DNA of 64,000 bases from Bacteroidia bacterium (GCA_025362575.1 JANYIQ010000036.1:1-64000); one strand, 5' to 3'. Shown: positions 9,254-18,601, numbered from the stretch's first letter. Numbers and translations: made by a program. The notes: generated by a model from the sequence alone, not told the origin.

Positions 9254-10343
9254 TTATTTCTTGCCATTCTGCATTAAATAGGCTTTGATCAGCTCATCCA
9301 AATTTCCATCAAGCACGCCTTGTGCGTCAGTAATCTTTAATTCCGTACGATTATCATTTACCATTTTATAAGGATGCAAAACGTAACTACGAATTTGCGA
9401 GCCCCACTCTATTTTCATTTTTCCTTCTTCCACACTTTGTTTGGCATCGCTGCGTTTACGCATTTCGATCTCATACAATTGTGATTTGAGCATCTTCATG
9501 GCGCGTTCACGGTTTCCTAATTGCGAACGTTCTACCTGACAAACCACAATGATTCCTGTTGGTTTATGCAATAACTGAACCTTTGATTCTACTTTATTTA
9601 CGTTCTGTCCACCCGCACCACCCGATCGCGAAGTGCTCATTTCAATGTCGTTAGGGTGAATGTTGATTTCAATGCTATCATCAACAACCGGATAAACAAA
9701 TACAGAAGCAAATGAAGTGTGACGTTTTGCGTTGGAATCAAAGGGACTTATCCTCACCAAACGGTGAACGCCATTCTCTCCTTTCAGATAACCATAGGCA
9801 AAGTCTCCATCGATCTGAATGGAAACTGATTTTATACCCGCCGCATCACCATCATTACGATCAAGCTCCGTGGTCTTAAATCCTTGTTTATCGGCCCACA
9901 TTGCATACATTCGCATCAACATGCTTGCCCAGTCGCAACTTTCGGTACCACCGGCACCGGCATTGATCTGGAGCACGCAACTTAATGCATCTTCTTCGCT
10001 GCGGAGCATATTTTTGAATTCAATATTCTCCAGCAAATGAAATGTTGTATTGAACTGGGCTACGGTTTCTTGTTCGGTGGCATCACTTGATTTAAAAAAA
10101 TCGTAAAGCGTATTCAGATCCTCAACCGAACGGGTGAGATCATCATAAGCGGTCGTCCAGGTCTTTCGAAGTTTAACTTCTTTTAAAACCTGTTCAGCCT
10201 TTTTTGAATCATTCCAGAAATTTGGATCTTGTGTTTTTTCGTCGAGTTCTTCTAACTCTTTTTTCTTGCGATCGTAGTCAAAGAAACCCCCTCAAAGCCA
10301 GATGGCGATCGTTAACGTCTTTTAATTGGTCGTTTGTAAACAT
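9254..10343 (-). CDS. prfB: Peptide chain release factor 2, expressed by programmed +1 frameshift
   Basis: RF2 recognises UGA and UAA stop codons. The gene starts at the ATG whose first base is 10343, and its first 21 codons ([21 protein letters not shown]) end at an in-frame TGA at 10280-10278. The sequence there is the canonical RF2 frameshift signal: an AGGGGG Shine-Dalgarno-like stretch at 10292-10287, three bases, then CTT TGA C. After a +1 slip on CTT the frame continues [13 protein letters not shown] and stays open to 9254, giving a 362-residue protein. The GGQ catalytic loop is in [10 protein letters not shown], and the domain 2/3 boundary is normal. A shorter reading from 10036 would lack the N-terminal helical domain and is not the real start. 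Confidence 0.96.
10278..10292 (-). promoter_or_regulatory. RF2 programmed frameshift site
   Basis: On the minus strand this reads AGGGGG TTT CTT TGA, followed by C. The internal Shine-Dalgarno-like element pairs with 16S rRNA just upstream of the P-site CTT. The poorly terminating UGAC lets the ribosome slip one base forward when RF2 is scarce, which is the known autoregulation of this gene. Confidence 0.93.
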
Positions 10344-10352
10344 AAGACAAAG

Positions 10353-11222
10353 CTATAAAGAATTTTTAAATTTAAAAGCCGGAGCATAAAAAATACTGTA
10401 AGCAATGATCATTATAAAGCCAAAACTTGGCAAACCCATGACCAGCGCGATGAACAAATGTTGCAAAACACCAAAGGCCAAAAACTGTTTCTTTGTTTTT
10501 TTGATCCATATTAAGATCGGAAAGCTGACCTGATAAGCAATGATAAAGTAATTCATCATTTTCAGAATAACTGAACTGCCTTCTACATTATTATAATAAA
10601 AAGGCAGGCTAAAATCGTTGATCATGAAGGTTTGAATCAATGCCATGCCGTTCTGCCAATCGGCATCCATAAGCTTTGCCAATCCTGCAACAAAATAAAC
10701 AATGCAGATCTGAATTTTAATGGCGGCCACTCCGGTATTGTGAATTGCTTTGTCAAGTTCATTGCCAATTTCTGTTTTTCCCAATGAAAAATTGGATAAA
10801 AAAATATTGAAAAATAAAAGCTGCTGAAACAAAAAATCGCCTCCCGTTAAAGTTGGATATATTTTATTATCGATGTTCACAAGTAAGAACCAAACTGTAA
10901 ATGCAACCAGCCTTGAAAAACTCTTGAAGAAAAAGGCATATAAAGAAAGCACGATGCCGCCGATCAACGCCGCATACGACATAAAAGCCGAATCTGAATT
11001 AAATAATAAGAAGGCCGTAGACTTAATGAACGATAAATGAATGCTATTCTTATGTACAATGCTTTCAGGACCAAACAACAGATCAAAATCAGCAAGCCAG
11101 TAAAAACATTTTACGATCATGAAACCATATAGTAAGCGCCTGAAAAGAGTCGCTTCTTTTTGGAAACCATATTCACTAAATAAATATTTCAATATCAGTT
11201 TCAATTTTTTTGCTTTGACCAA
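10353..11222 (-). CDS. HTTM-family membrane protein (vitamin K carboxylase-like)
   Basis: The 289-residue protein has several hydrophobic helices and the look of the HTTM (horizontally transferred transmembrane) domain. It includes the segment VAAIKIQICIVYFVAGLAKLMDADW, whose YFVAGLAKL core is family-typical, and an early LYGFMIVKCFYWLADFDLLFGP (cited in parts). HTTM proteins are distant relatives of gamma-glutamyl carboxylase; their bacterial function is unknown. The best start is TTG at 11222, which overlaps the upstream DUF5819 gene by 22 bases. It ends nine bases before the prfB start, so prfB may be co-transcribed with it. Confidence 0.75.
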   Translation of the reverse strand: MVKAKKLKLILKYLFSEYGFQKEATLFRRLLYGFMIVKCFYWLADFDLLFGPESIVHKNSIHLSFIKSTAFLLFNSDSAFMSYAALIGGIVLSLYAFFFKSFSRLVAFTVWFLLVNIDNKIYPTLTGGDFLFQQLLFFNIFLSNFSLGKTEIGNELDKAIHNTGVAAIKIQICIVYFVAGLAKLMDADWQNGMALIQTFMINDFSLPFYYNNVEGSSVILKMMNYFIIAYQVSFPILIWIKKTKKQFLAFGVLQHLFIALVMGLPSFGFIMIIAYSIFYAPAFKFKNSL

Positions 11223-11740
11223 AAGTGTGAATGCCCTTTTTGTTCTGAAATGGATCTTATGTTTATGATCAGTTTCAGATCCTTTACTTGCACTTGCTCC
11301 TTGTTATTCAAATATTTTTCAATTATTTTTTCAAGCACAATAAAATTAATGTTTGTATTTTCACCTTCCATTTTTTCACTCACCGCAGGTACCGACGAAG
11401 AAAAATAACGCAATGCATTTGAAAACGCCAGTAAAACAGATTCGTTCCCCGCAAAACGATTGCTTTGATGCTTACTGTTTATCTCGTAAAAAATATCCGT
11501 CCAATCCTGCGTTTTTTGTCCGGCATTATACTTTACATATATCGAAAAATTTTGCTTTGGCGTGGGTACAAATAAATTCCAACTCTGGTGAAAATGAGGG
11601 TAAATGTAAGCGTACGAGTATATTGCAGTTTTGGAGGCGGGGTTTTTATCAGGCCAGGTATAAAGCATTACCGCCAAAAAATGGAACAGTAAATAGCTTA
11701 ATAAAGCAAGAGAAATAATTATTTTATGCCTATATTTAAT
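11201..11740 (-). CDS. DUF5819-like membrane-anchored protein, partner of HTTM
   Basis: The segment YIYPHFHQSWNLFVPTPKQN matches the hallmark of DUF5819 (aromatic, P-x-F-x-Q-x-W-x-LF-x-P-x-P). Members of that family commonly sit next to HTTM genes, as here. The usual start codons allow only a TTG at 11677, which would cut into the membrane anchor. The frame is open further upstream, and an ATT at 11740 would give a full N-terminal anchor (KYRHKIIISLALLSYLLFHF), so a rare ATT start or a sequence error is likely. The C-terminus ends at an A7 run, beyond which the HTTM frame lies in -1. The mature domain would be periplasmic. Function is unknown. Confidence 0.6.
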   Translation of the reverse strand: MKYRHKIIISLALLSYLLFHFLAVMLYTWPDKNPASKTAIYSYAYIYPHFHQSWNLFVPTPKQNFSIYVKYNAGQKTQDWTDIFYEINSKHQSNRFAGNESVLLAFSNALRYFSSSVPAVSEKMEGENTNINFIVLEKIIEKYLNNKEQVQVKDLKLIINIRSISEQKGHSHFWSKQKN

Positions 11741-11762
11741 GCTCTAATTTAAGGATTTTAAG

Positions 11763-12728
11763 ATGTACAGACTAAAGATATTTTTCATTGCTTTTTTTAT
11801 CATCAACATCAGCATTTCTGCACAAGAAGCAACTCTTTATTCGAATGGCTTTGGCAAAAAAACCGATCCGGCTGTCATCTATTTTCATGGCGGACCGGGC
11901 TACAATTCGGCAAATTTTGAATTCTCAACTGCAGAAGAACTTTCTAAAAAAGGTTTATTTGTAGTTGTATTCGATCAAAGAGGATGCGGAAGATCTAAAA
12001 ATTATCATAGCGACGGACCTTATACTTTTGAAGCGCAAATTGAAGATGTTCTAAGTGTTTACAAAAAATATGATCTTACAAAAGCTTCATTAATTGGTCA
12101 CAGTTGGGGCGGAACACTGGCTACAAAATTTGCAGAGAAACATCCTGAAATGGTTCAGAAGATCATTTTTGTTGGCGCGCCCATGTCGTATCAAATGACT
12201 TTAAGAGGAATTCTTCAACGTTGCAAAGATAAGTTCTCGTTCAAACATGATTCAATAAACCTTAAACGCATTGCCTTTGTTGAGAAAATGGATACCAGTT
12301 CGATCAACTACAGTGCCTCTTGCTTTATGTTTGCGGTTGCAAACGGATTTTACAACCCATCTTTAAAAAGTCAGTTCGCTGAAGATTTCAAAGAAAAAAT
12401 GGAAGGCACTGAAGCCGAAAAGTTATTTGGTCAGATCGAAAGAGAACCTGTTCAGGGTGTTTACGATGCCGAGAAATACACTACCATACATCTTTTTAAA
12501 ACCTGGATGGAATTAAAAAAAACAATTCCATTATACGGCCTTTACGGACATGATGATGGCTTATTTGAAGATCAGCAATTAGATCTTATAGAAGTTGCAG
12601 TTGGCTTTGCACATTACCATCTCATAAAAGGAGCTTCGCACAATGTTTTTATTGACACCCATTCTGAATTCATGGATCTCGTTACCAAAATCTTAATAAA
12701 TAATCCTAATGCACATGAAAAAAAATAA
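11763..12728 (+). CDS. Exported alpha/beta hydrolase, prolyl-iminopeptidase-like
   Basis: A signal peptide (MYRLKIFFIAFFIINISISAQ) precedes an alpha/beta hydrolase fold. The oxyanion motif HGGPGYNS is followed by VVFDQRGCGRS and the nucleophile elbow GHSWGG with Ser114. An acidic candidate lies in GLYGHDDGLFED and a late His in GASHNVF, completing a Ser-Asp-His triad. HGGPG with DQRGCGRS is typical of the S33 proline iminopeptidase group, but substrate is not determined. It overlaps the S9B peptidase gene downstream and probably forms an operon with it. Confidence 0.85.
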   Translation: MYRLKIFFIAFFIINISISAQEATLYSNGFGKKTDPAVIYFHGGPGYNSANFEFSTAEELSKKGLFVVVFDQRGCGRSKNYHSDGPYTFEAQIEDVLSVYKKYDLTKASLIGHSWGGTLATKFAEKHPEMVQKIIFVGAPMSYQMTLRGILQRCKDKFSFKHDSINLKRIAFVEKMDTSSINYSASCFMFAVANGFYNPSLKSQFAEDFKEKMEGTEAEKLFGQIEREPVQGVYDAEKYTTIHLFKTWMELKKTIPLYGLYGHDDGLFEDQQLDLIEVAVGFAHYHLIKGASHNVFIDTHSEFMDLVTKILINNPNAHEKK

Positions 12729-14859
12729 TCTAAGCCTTGCCCTCATTCTTCTAACCTTTGTTTGTTTATCTCAAAACAAATTATTGACCATTCAGGAAGC
12801 TGTTTTAAAAGGCCGGACTACTCTAGCGCCAAAACGTTTGCAAAATTTGTCATTTATCAGCGGTAGCGACAAATTTTTTTATGTTGATAATAATATCATT
12901 AAAACCGGAGACAATTCTTCAGGTAAAACAAATGATGTTGTTAGTCTTACTGAGATGAATACACTTTTAAAAACAAACTCTAAAGATACTCTACCCGCGT
13001 TTGGCTCCATCAGTTTTAAAAACGACGATCAATTCTATTTCTCAAACAAAAAAGGAGAGCTACTTTATTCCATCAGTAAAAAAATAATTGAGGCCAGCGA
13101 CAAAATACAAACCGATGTTGCTTACGAAAACCTGGATGAATTTAAAAAAGGTGAGAAGTTTGCTTACACAAAAGACAATAACCTCTATGTAAATAACAAC
13201 AGCGTACCGCATCTTCAGATCACAAAAGATGGTTCGTATGATCTTGTTTATGGAAAAAGTGTTCACCGCGATGAGTTTGGTATTCACAAAGGAACTTACT
13301 GGAGTCCTAATGGAAATTTGCTTGCTTTTTACAGAATGGATCAAACAGATGTATTTGATTATCCTGTTATTGATTGGAGCGTTTATCCTGCTAAAAGTAA
13401 AAACGTAAAATACCCGATGGCCGGAAATAAAAGCCATTATGTTACTCTTGGTATATACAATTTGAAAGCCGGAACAACCACGTATGTTAAAACGGAAGGT
13501 CCAAAAGATCAATATCTCACTAATATTGCATGGAGTCCGGATGAAAAATACATTTACATTGCCGTTTTGAATCGCGAACAAAATCATTTTAAATTAAATG
13601 AGTATGATGCAAACAGCGGAAATTTTGTGCGCACTTTATTTGAAGAGAAAGATGAAAAATATGTAGAGCCTTTACACGAAATGATATTTTTAAAGAACGA
13701 TCCTAAACAATTTATCTGGCAAAGCCGCCGCGATGGTTTTAACCACTTCTATTTATACGACATTAAAGGAACTCTTATCAAACAATTAACAAAAGGTAAA
13801 TGGGAAGTGAAAGAAGTAAATGGTTTTGACGAAAAAGGCGAAAACTTATTCTTTCATGCCAATGAACAAAGTCCGGTTAACCAGGATTTTTACAGCGTAA
13901 ATTTAAAGTCGGGACAAATGACCCGCTTAACTGAAGGCAATGGATTTCACTCGGTTTTTGTAAGCGAAAAAGGAAATTACGTTCTGGACAATTTCAGCAG
14001 CTCGCACATTCCGAGAGAGTACAACCTCATTAACACGGCTACAAAAAAATCAGTGAACATATTTAAGGCCGAAAATCCGATCAAAGATTACAAAACAGGA
14101 ACCTGGAATTTATTCAGCATAAAAAACAGTGAAGGCACAGATCTTTATTGCCGCATGTTCAAGCCGGTTGATTTTGACTCTACAAAAAAATACCCTGTGC
14201 TTGTGTACTTGTATAATGGTCCGCACTCGCAACTGGTAACAAACACCTGGCTGGCCGGCGGAGAGCTTTGGTATCAATACATGGCACAAAAAGGATTCAT
14301 TGTGTTTACATTAGACGGAAGAGGCACATCGAATCGCGGAAAAGCATTTGAACAAATCATTCACCGACAATTAGGAACTAAAGAAATGGAAGATCAACTA
14401 AAAGGTGTTGAATATTTAAGATCCTTGCCTTATGTAGATGCCAACAGACTTGGCGTTCATGGCTGGAGTTACGGCGGTTTCATGACCACTTCATTAATGA
14501 CAAGGTATCCGGGAACATACAAAGTTGCAGTTGCCGGCGGACCGGTAATTGACTGGAGCTATTACGAGATCATGTACGGAGAACGTTACATGGATATGCC
14601 TCAGGAAAATAAAGAAGGTTATGATCAAAATAATTTATTGAATCACGTTGATAAATTAAAAGGCAAATTATTAATGATACATGGCGCGCAGGATGATGTG
14701 GTAGTTTGGCAGCACAGCATTATGTATCAGAAGAAAGCTGTAGATAAAGGAATTCAACTGGATTATTATGTTTATCCCGGACATCAGCACAATGTGTTAG
14801 GTAAAGACCGCGCGCATTTAATGGAAAAAGTTTGCAATTATTTTATTGATAATTTATAA
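12715..14859 (+). CDS. S9B-family dipeptidyl peptidase IV-like serine protease
   Basis: After a signal peptide (MKKNNLSLALILLTFVCLSQ) comes an eight-bladed-propeller-like N-terminal region (DPPIV_N) and a C-terminal prolyl-oligopeptidase catalytic domain. The catalytic Ser is Ser585 in GWSYGGF, the Asp is in GAQDDVV (residues 660-661), and the His is in GHQHNV (690-692). The glutamate pair expected to bind the peptide N-terminus is plausible in the YRMDQTDVFDYP region but not certain. The ATG at 12715 is preferred over the one at 12709, since it gives the cleaner signal peptide. It probably acts in the periplasm on Xaa-Pro peptides, alongside the upstream iminopeptidase-like enzyme. Confidence 0.92.
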   Translation: MKKNNLSLALILLTFVCLSQNKLLTIQEAVLKGRTTLAPKRLQNLSFISGSDKFFYVDNNIIKTGDNSSGKTNDVVSLTEMNTLLKTNSKDTLPAFGSISFKNDDQFYFSNKKGELLYSISKKIIEASDKIQTDVAYENLDEFKKGEKFAYTKDNNLYVNNNSVPHLQITKDGSYDLVYGKSVHRDEFGIHKGTYWSPNGNLLAFYRMDQTDVFDYPVIDWSVYPAKSKNVKYPMAGNKSHYVTLGIYNLKAGTTTYVKTEGPKDQYLTNIAWSPDEKYIYIAVLNREQNHFKLNEYDANSGNFVRTLFEEKDEKYVEPLHEMIFLKNDPKQFIWQSRRDGFNHFYLYDIKGTLIKQLTKGKWEVKEVNGFDEKGENLFFHANEQSPVNQDFYSVNLKSGQMTRLTEGNGFHSVFVSEKGNYVLDNFSSSHIPREYNLINTATKKSVNIFKAENPIKDYKTGTWNLFSIKNSEGTDLYCRMFKPVDFDSTKKYPVLVYLYNGPHSQLVTNTWLAGGELWYQYMAQKGFIVFTLDGRGTSNRGKAFEQIIHRQLGTKEMEDQLKGVEYLRSLPYVDANRLGVHGWSYGGFMTTSLMTRYPGTYKVAVAGGPVIDWSYYEIMYGERYMDMPQENKEGYDQNNLLNHVDKLKGKLLMIHGAQDDVVVWQHSIMYQKKAVDKGIQLDYYVYPGHQHNVLGKDRAHLMEKVCNYFIDNL

Positions 14860-15498
14860 GTGAAAAAGATCTACGCGATACCGGGGCTTGGTACAACAAA
14901 AGAATTATTTCGTGAACTTAATATTGACGGTGCAGAGATCGTTGTTTTAGATTGGGTCACAACAGCCGGAAACGACTCAATGAAAGATTATGCCTCGCGT
15001 TTTGCTGAAAAAATAGATATTACAAAACCCTTCTATTTAATGGGTGTTTCATTAGGAGGAATGATCTGTTCTGAACTAAGTGAAATTATTAAACCCGAAA
15101 AAACGTTTTTAATTTCAAGTGCAAAGTGCAGAAGGGAATTGCCTCGACTCATGCGATTTTTTAAACACTTTCCATTGCACTTATTAATGTCCGAAAAAAT
15201 AATTCGATTCATAAACAGTTATTCGCGCCGCATCATTGGTTTTGAAAAAGCTTTTTTGCCGGAGTTCATTGCCATGATGGATTCGATGCCTGATAATTAT
15301 TATAAGCATTGCATTCGTTACATTATTAACTGGGCAAAAGAAAGTCCGGGTAAGAACATAATTCATCTTCACGGCACAGGCGACAAACTCTTAAAGTATA
15401 AATTCGTAAAAGCTGATCATATCATTGAAGGTGGAACGCATGCCATGGTGGTTTACAAAGCCAAAGAGATCAGTAAGATCATTGCTGATAATCTATAA
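14860..15498 (+). CDS. Cytosolic alpha/beta hydrolase
   Basis: It starts with GTG immediately after the S9B stop codon, so it is translationally coupled to it. The 212-residue protein has no signal peptide. The nucleophile elbow is GVSLGG with Ser64, and the late HLHGTGDKLL and EGGTHAMVVY segments supply the probable acidic residue and the His. It looks like a small single-domain esterase or thioesterase-type hydrolase; no substrate can be assigned. Confidence 0.8.
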   Translation: MKKIYAIPGLGTTKELFRELNIDGAEIVVLDWVTTAGNDSMKDYASRFAEKIDITKPFYLMGVSLGGMICSELSEIIKPEKTFLISSAKCRRELPRLMRFFKHFPLHLLMSEKIIRFINSYSRRIIGFEKAFLPEFIAMMDSMPDNYYKHCIRYIINWAKESPGKNIIHLHGTGDKLLKYKFVKADHIIEGGTHAMVVYKAKEISKIIADNL

Positions 15499-15571
15499 AT
15501 TAAACTCCAAATTTTGTTAATTTGAAATGCGCCGCGAACTCTTTCGGGTATTTTTTGTTACATTTATTATT

Positions 15572-16027
15572 ATGAAAACGCGAATCATTGTATTGTTTTT
15601 TATTGTAGCCGGAACTAAATTGATTTCGCAAACTTCTCCGGTGGCAACAAAAATAATTGAATTTTCAATGAAAAATTTTGGCAAGAAAGTTGACAGAGGT
15701 GAATGCTGGGATCTTGCCAATGCTGCTTTAAACTATGCCAATGCCGATTGGGAAGCGCCTTTTAAATTCGGAGACAAACAGAATTATCAAAAAGACGGAT
15801 TACAAACTGCAGATATATTACAATTCAGCAATATTAAAATGAAAATGCCAAATGGCGCCATGAGTTTTCCGAAACATACAGCCATTGTTTACAAGGCAAA
15901 AGGTAAACAAGTAACCTTGATACATCAGAATTTTAATAATAAGCGTTATGTAGATACCATCAGCATAAGCCTCGACTATATTAAGAGCGGTAAGATAGAA
16001 GCCTTCAGGCCAAAAGAAAAGTTATAA
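15572..16027 (+). CDS. Small exported CHAP/NlpC-like cysteine hydrolase
   Basis: The ATG at 15572 is chosen because it begins a good signal peptide (MKTRIIVLFFIVAGTKLISQ); a start at 15527 adds 15 extra residues before it. The mature domain (~130 residues) has Cys45 in RGECWDLANAAL, His102 in PKHTAIVY and a following IHQNF. This is the Cys-His-polar layout of papain-fold peptidoglycan amidases or endopeptidases of the CHAP/NlpC type. It may hydrolyse peptidoglycan cross-bridges, but the assignment is by motif only. It is the last gene of the 11.7-16 kb run and is directly convergent with pyk. Confidence 0.65.
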   Translation: MKTRIIVLFFIVAGTKLISQTSPVATKIIEFSMKNFGKKVDRGECWDLANAALNYANADWEAPFKFGDKQNYQKDGLQTADILQFSNIKMKMPNGAMSFPKHTAIVYKAKGKQVTLIHQNFNNKRYVDTISISLDYIKSGKIEAFRPKEKL

Positions 16028-17458
16028 CTAACTAATGTAACTAAGCTTCATCATATTTGTCCGTCCTTTTTCTTTCATTGGCATGCTGGCAATATTAATG
16101 ACCAGATCATCCACTTTTACCAATCCTCTGTCTCTGATAAAATCTTTCAGGTCAGAAATAGTTTGATCGGTGCTTTCATATTTATCGTAAGCATATCCTC
16201 GTACACCCCACACCAAACTTAAAGAAGTAAGTAAACTTAAATTATCGGTGAAAATTAAAATATTTGCTTTCGGGCGATGGCTTGCCAGTTTAAAAGCTGT
16301 ATAGCCGCTGTTGGTCATGCTGATGATTGCTTTTACATTAGCATGGCGCGCCAGTGTGCAGGCATTAAAACAAATGCTGTCAGTTATATAGGTCACTGTT
16401 TTAAGTTCGGGGGCGTGCTCGCGATAGTAAATGGAATCCAAAGCTTCCACTTCAGTAATAATGCGACGCATCATTTCAATAACTTTTACAGGATATTTTC
16501 CAACCGATGTTTCTGCACTTAGCATTACAGCATCTGCACCATCCATAACGGCATTGGCCACATCATTCACTTCGGCACGCGTTGGCGTATAGCTTACGAT
16601 CATACTTTCCATCATTTGAGTGGCAATGATAACAGGCTTGGAAGCCTGAATACATTTTTGCACCATCATCTTTTGCAAAAGAGGAACTTGTTCCATTGGC
16701 AGCTCTACTCCCAGATCCCCACGCGCAACCATTAATCCATCGGTTACATCAATGATCTGATCGATCTCGCGAATGGCTTCCGGTTTTTCGATCTTCGCAA
16801 TTACTCTCGATCTTTTTCCTTTATGGCGGATGATCTCTTTCAGATCAACAATGTCGGTTACCGAACGCACAAAAGATAAACCGATCCAATCAAAATCGAG
16901 TTCAAGGGCAACATCAAGATCACGAAGATCCTTTATGGTTAAACATGGTAATGAAATTTTTGTGTTGGGAAGATTAACTCCTTTTTTGGAAGACAGAACT
17001 CCGCCAACAATTATCTTGCAGCGCACTTCATCTTTACCGTTCGTGTCAATAACGCGCAAGTGCAATTTCCCATCATCTATCAATACCAATTCTCCGGCCT
17101 TTACATCCTGAGGGAACTGAGGATAGGTAATATAAACTTTGTTCTCATCACCTTCACATTCTTTAGTAGTGATAATAATATCTTTATCAGGAACCAATGT
17201 TGCTGAATTATTTTTAACGACCCCAATTCGCAATTTAGGGCCTTGCAGGTCACCCAAAATACCTACGTGACGCTTTAGTTTCTTATTCAATGAACGGATG
17301 TTATTTACCACATCCCTAACAGCATCGTAATCGCCGTGTGAAAAATTGATCCTGCAAATATCAAGGCCTTCGTTGAACATCTGTTCAAGTACATTGATAT
17401 CAGCTGTAGCCGGGCCCATTGTGGCTACGATCTTGGTTTTATTAAAAAATGTTTTCAT
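16028..17458 (-). CDS. pyk: Pyruvate kinase
   Basis: The 476-residue protein is full length and collinear with bacterial pyruvate kinase (phosphoenolpyruvate + ADP to pyruvate + ATP). Motifs include KIVATMGPATADI, CRINFSHGD, VGILGDLQGPKLRIG, the catalytic IAKIEKPEAI with its Lys, MVARGDLGVELP, QMMESMI and NAVMDGADAVMLSAETSVG. The C-terminal allosteric domain is present. The start is the ATG at 17458. It is transcribed alone, divergent from trmB. Confidence 0.97.
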   Translation of the reverse strand: MKTFFNKTKIVATMGPATADINVLEQMFNEGLDICRINFSHGDYDAVRDVVNNIRSLNKKLKRHVGILGDLQGPKLRIGVVKNNSATLVPDKDIIITTKECEGDENKVYITYPQFPQDVKAGELVLIDDGKLHLRVIDTNGKDEVRCKIIVGGVLSSKKGVNLPNTKISLPCLTIKDLRDLDVALELDFDWIGLSFVRSVTDIVDLKEIIRHKGKRSRVIAKIEKPEAIREIDQIIDVTDGLMVARGDLGVELPMEQVPLLQKMMVQKCIQASKPVIIATQMMESMIVSYTPTRAEVNDVANAVMDGADAVMLSAETSVGKYPVKVIEMMRRIITEVEALDSIYYREHAPELKTVTYITDSICFNACTLARHANVKAIISMTNSGYTAFKLASHRPKANILIFTDNLSLLTSLSLVWGVRGYAYDKYESTDQTISDLKDFIRDRGLVKVDDLVINIASMPMKEKGRTNMMKLSYIS

Positions 17459-17553
17459 GTATTGAGTTCGTTTTTTTGTGATATGGAAAGTCTTCTTTAA
17501 AAAGGCCCCCTAAAATACCACACTAAATTACTAAATAGATCGAAACAAAAATT

Positions 17554-17561
17554 TAACTTTG
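17554..17561 (+). promoter_or_regulatory. Bacteroidota -7 element upstream of trmB
   Basis: TAACTTTG matches the phylum's TAnnTTTG element and lies 23 bases upstream of the trmB ATG. A matching -33 TTG at 17-23 bases upstream is not evident, so the call rests on the -7 box alone. Confidence 0.4.
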
Positions 17562-17583
17562 CATTATTAATTGATGATTTTTT

Positions 17584-18252
17584 ATGCCCAGTAAACAAGA
17601 GAAATTTGCCGACTTTAATGACTTCAAAAACTGTTTTACCCTTTATTTCGAACAAATAGGCGAAGGCTTCGGGCTAAAGGGAAAATGGCATAAAGAATAC
17701 TTTAAAAACAATAACCCGATCGTGCTTGAATTGGGCTGCGGCAAGGGTGAATATACGGTTGGACTGGCAAAGAACAACCCCGATAAAAATTTTATTGGGG
17801 TAGATATAAAGGGGAACCGGATCTGGACCGGGGCTAAAGATGTCATTGATAATAAGCTTAACAATGTAGCTTTTATAAGAACCCGAATTGACTTTATTGA
17901 CCATTGTTTTGATGCCAATGAAGTGAGCGAAATATGGATCACTTTTCCCGATCCTCAACCGCAAAAAACAAGAACCAGAAAGCGCTTAACCAACATGATG
18001 TTCATTGATCGCTACAGAAGTTTTTTAAAACCCGGAGGTTTGGTGCATTTAAAAACCGATAGCACCAGTTTTTACGAATACACGCTTGAAGTGATCAAAG
18101 AAAATAATTTGCCTTTATTGTTTGCCACCAACGATCTTTATAAGAATTGCCCCAAAGGAAGAGAAGAATTGATCGAAATTAAAACCCATTATGAAAAATT
18201 GTTCACCGACAGAGGTGAAGACATAAAATATTGTAGCTTTAATATTAATTAG
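17584..18252 (+). CDS. trmB: tRNA (guanine-N7-)-methyltransferase
   Basis: TrmB methylates G46 in the variable loop of tRNA using S-adenosylmethionine. The 222-residue protein has the SAM-binding motif VLELGCGKGEYT, then FIGVDIKGNRIW, the catalytic-region motif WITFPDPQPQKTR (family PDPWPKxRH variant) and KTDSTSFYEYT. Length and order are as in the family. The Trp and His usually seen in the PDPWPKKRH motif are replaced here by Gln and Arg, as in some Bacteroidota members. It leads a short run of genes with tight spacing. Confidence 0.94.
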   Translation: MPSKQEKFADFNDFKNCFTLYFEQIGEGFGLKGKWHKEYFKNNNPIVLELGCGKGEYTVGLAKNNPDKNFIGVDIKGNRIWTGAKDVIDNKLNNVAFIRTRIDFIDHCFDANEVSEIWITFPDPQPQKTRTRKRLTNMMFIDRYRSFLKPGGLVHLKTDSTSFYEYTLEVIKENNLPLLFATNDLYKNCPKGREELIEIKTHYEKLFTDRGEDIKYCSFNIN

Positions 18253-18253
18253 C

Positions 18254-18601
18254 ATGACTCTACATAACAAGATAAAAAAGCTTCCACACAGAACTCATTT
18301 TTATAATGCAGTTCTTAGAGGCGTGATCATTGCCGGAGGGATCTTAACTTTTTCATTAGCCATTGGCATTGCAGGCTACTGCTATTTTTTTGATCTGGGA
18401 TTTTACGACAGCCTTTTAAATGCCAGCATGATCTTAGGCGGCATGGGGCCTGTTGACATTGCTCACACTAACGGAGCAAAAGTTTTTGCTTCCCTGTATG
18501 CTTTATATAGCGGCGTAGCATTTTTAAGTAGTTTGGCCGTAATTTCAGGACCTATACTTCACAGGTTCTTGCACCGCTTTCATTTGGATGTTGAAGAGTA
18601 A
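18254..18601 (+). CDS. Small membrane protein, function unknown
   Basis: The 115-residue protein has two or three hydrophobic helices (around AVLRGVIIAGGILTFSLAIG, cited as its core GVIIAGGILTF, and LYSGVAFLSSLAVISGPILH). Between them is a conserved-looking loop ASMILGGMGPVDIAH with an invariant-like GGMGP. The C-terminus is His-rich (HRFLHRFHLDVEE). It begins two bases after trmB and its stop overlaps the next start by one base (TAATG), so the three genes are one transcription unit. I do not recognise the family. Confidence 0.65.
   Translation: MTLHNKIKKLPHRTHFYNAVLRGVIIAGGILTFSLAIGIAGYCYFFDLGFYDSLLNASMILGGMGPVDIAHTNGAKVFASLYALYSGVAFLSSLAVISGPILHRFLHRFHLDVEE

Noticed and set aside
9819-10040. 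Plus-strand frame opposite prfB
   Set aside because: It lies in the RF2 coding region, whose frame continues through the programmed frameshift.
13060-13587. 175-codon minus-strand frame in the S9B peptidase
   Set aside because: The opposite strand has a full peptidase propeller; this antisense frame lacks any domain.
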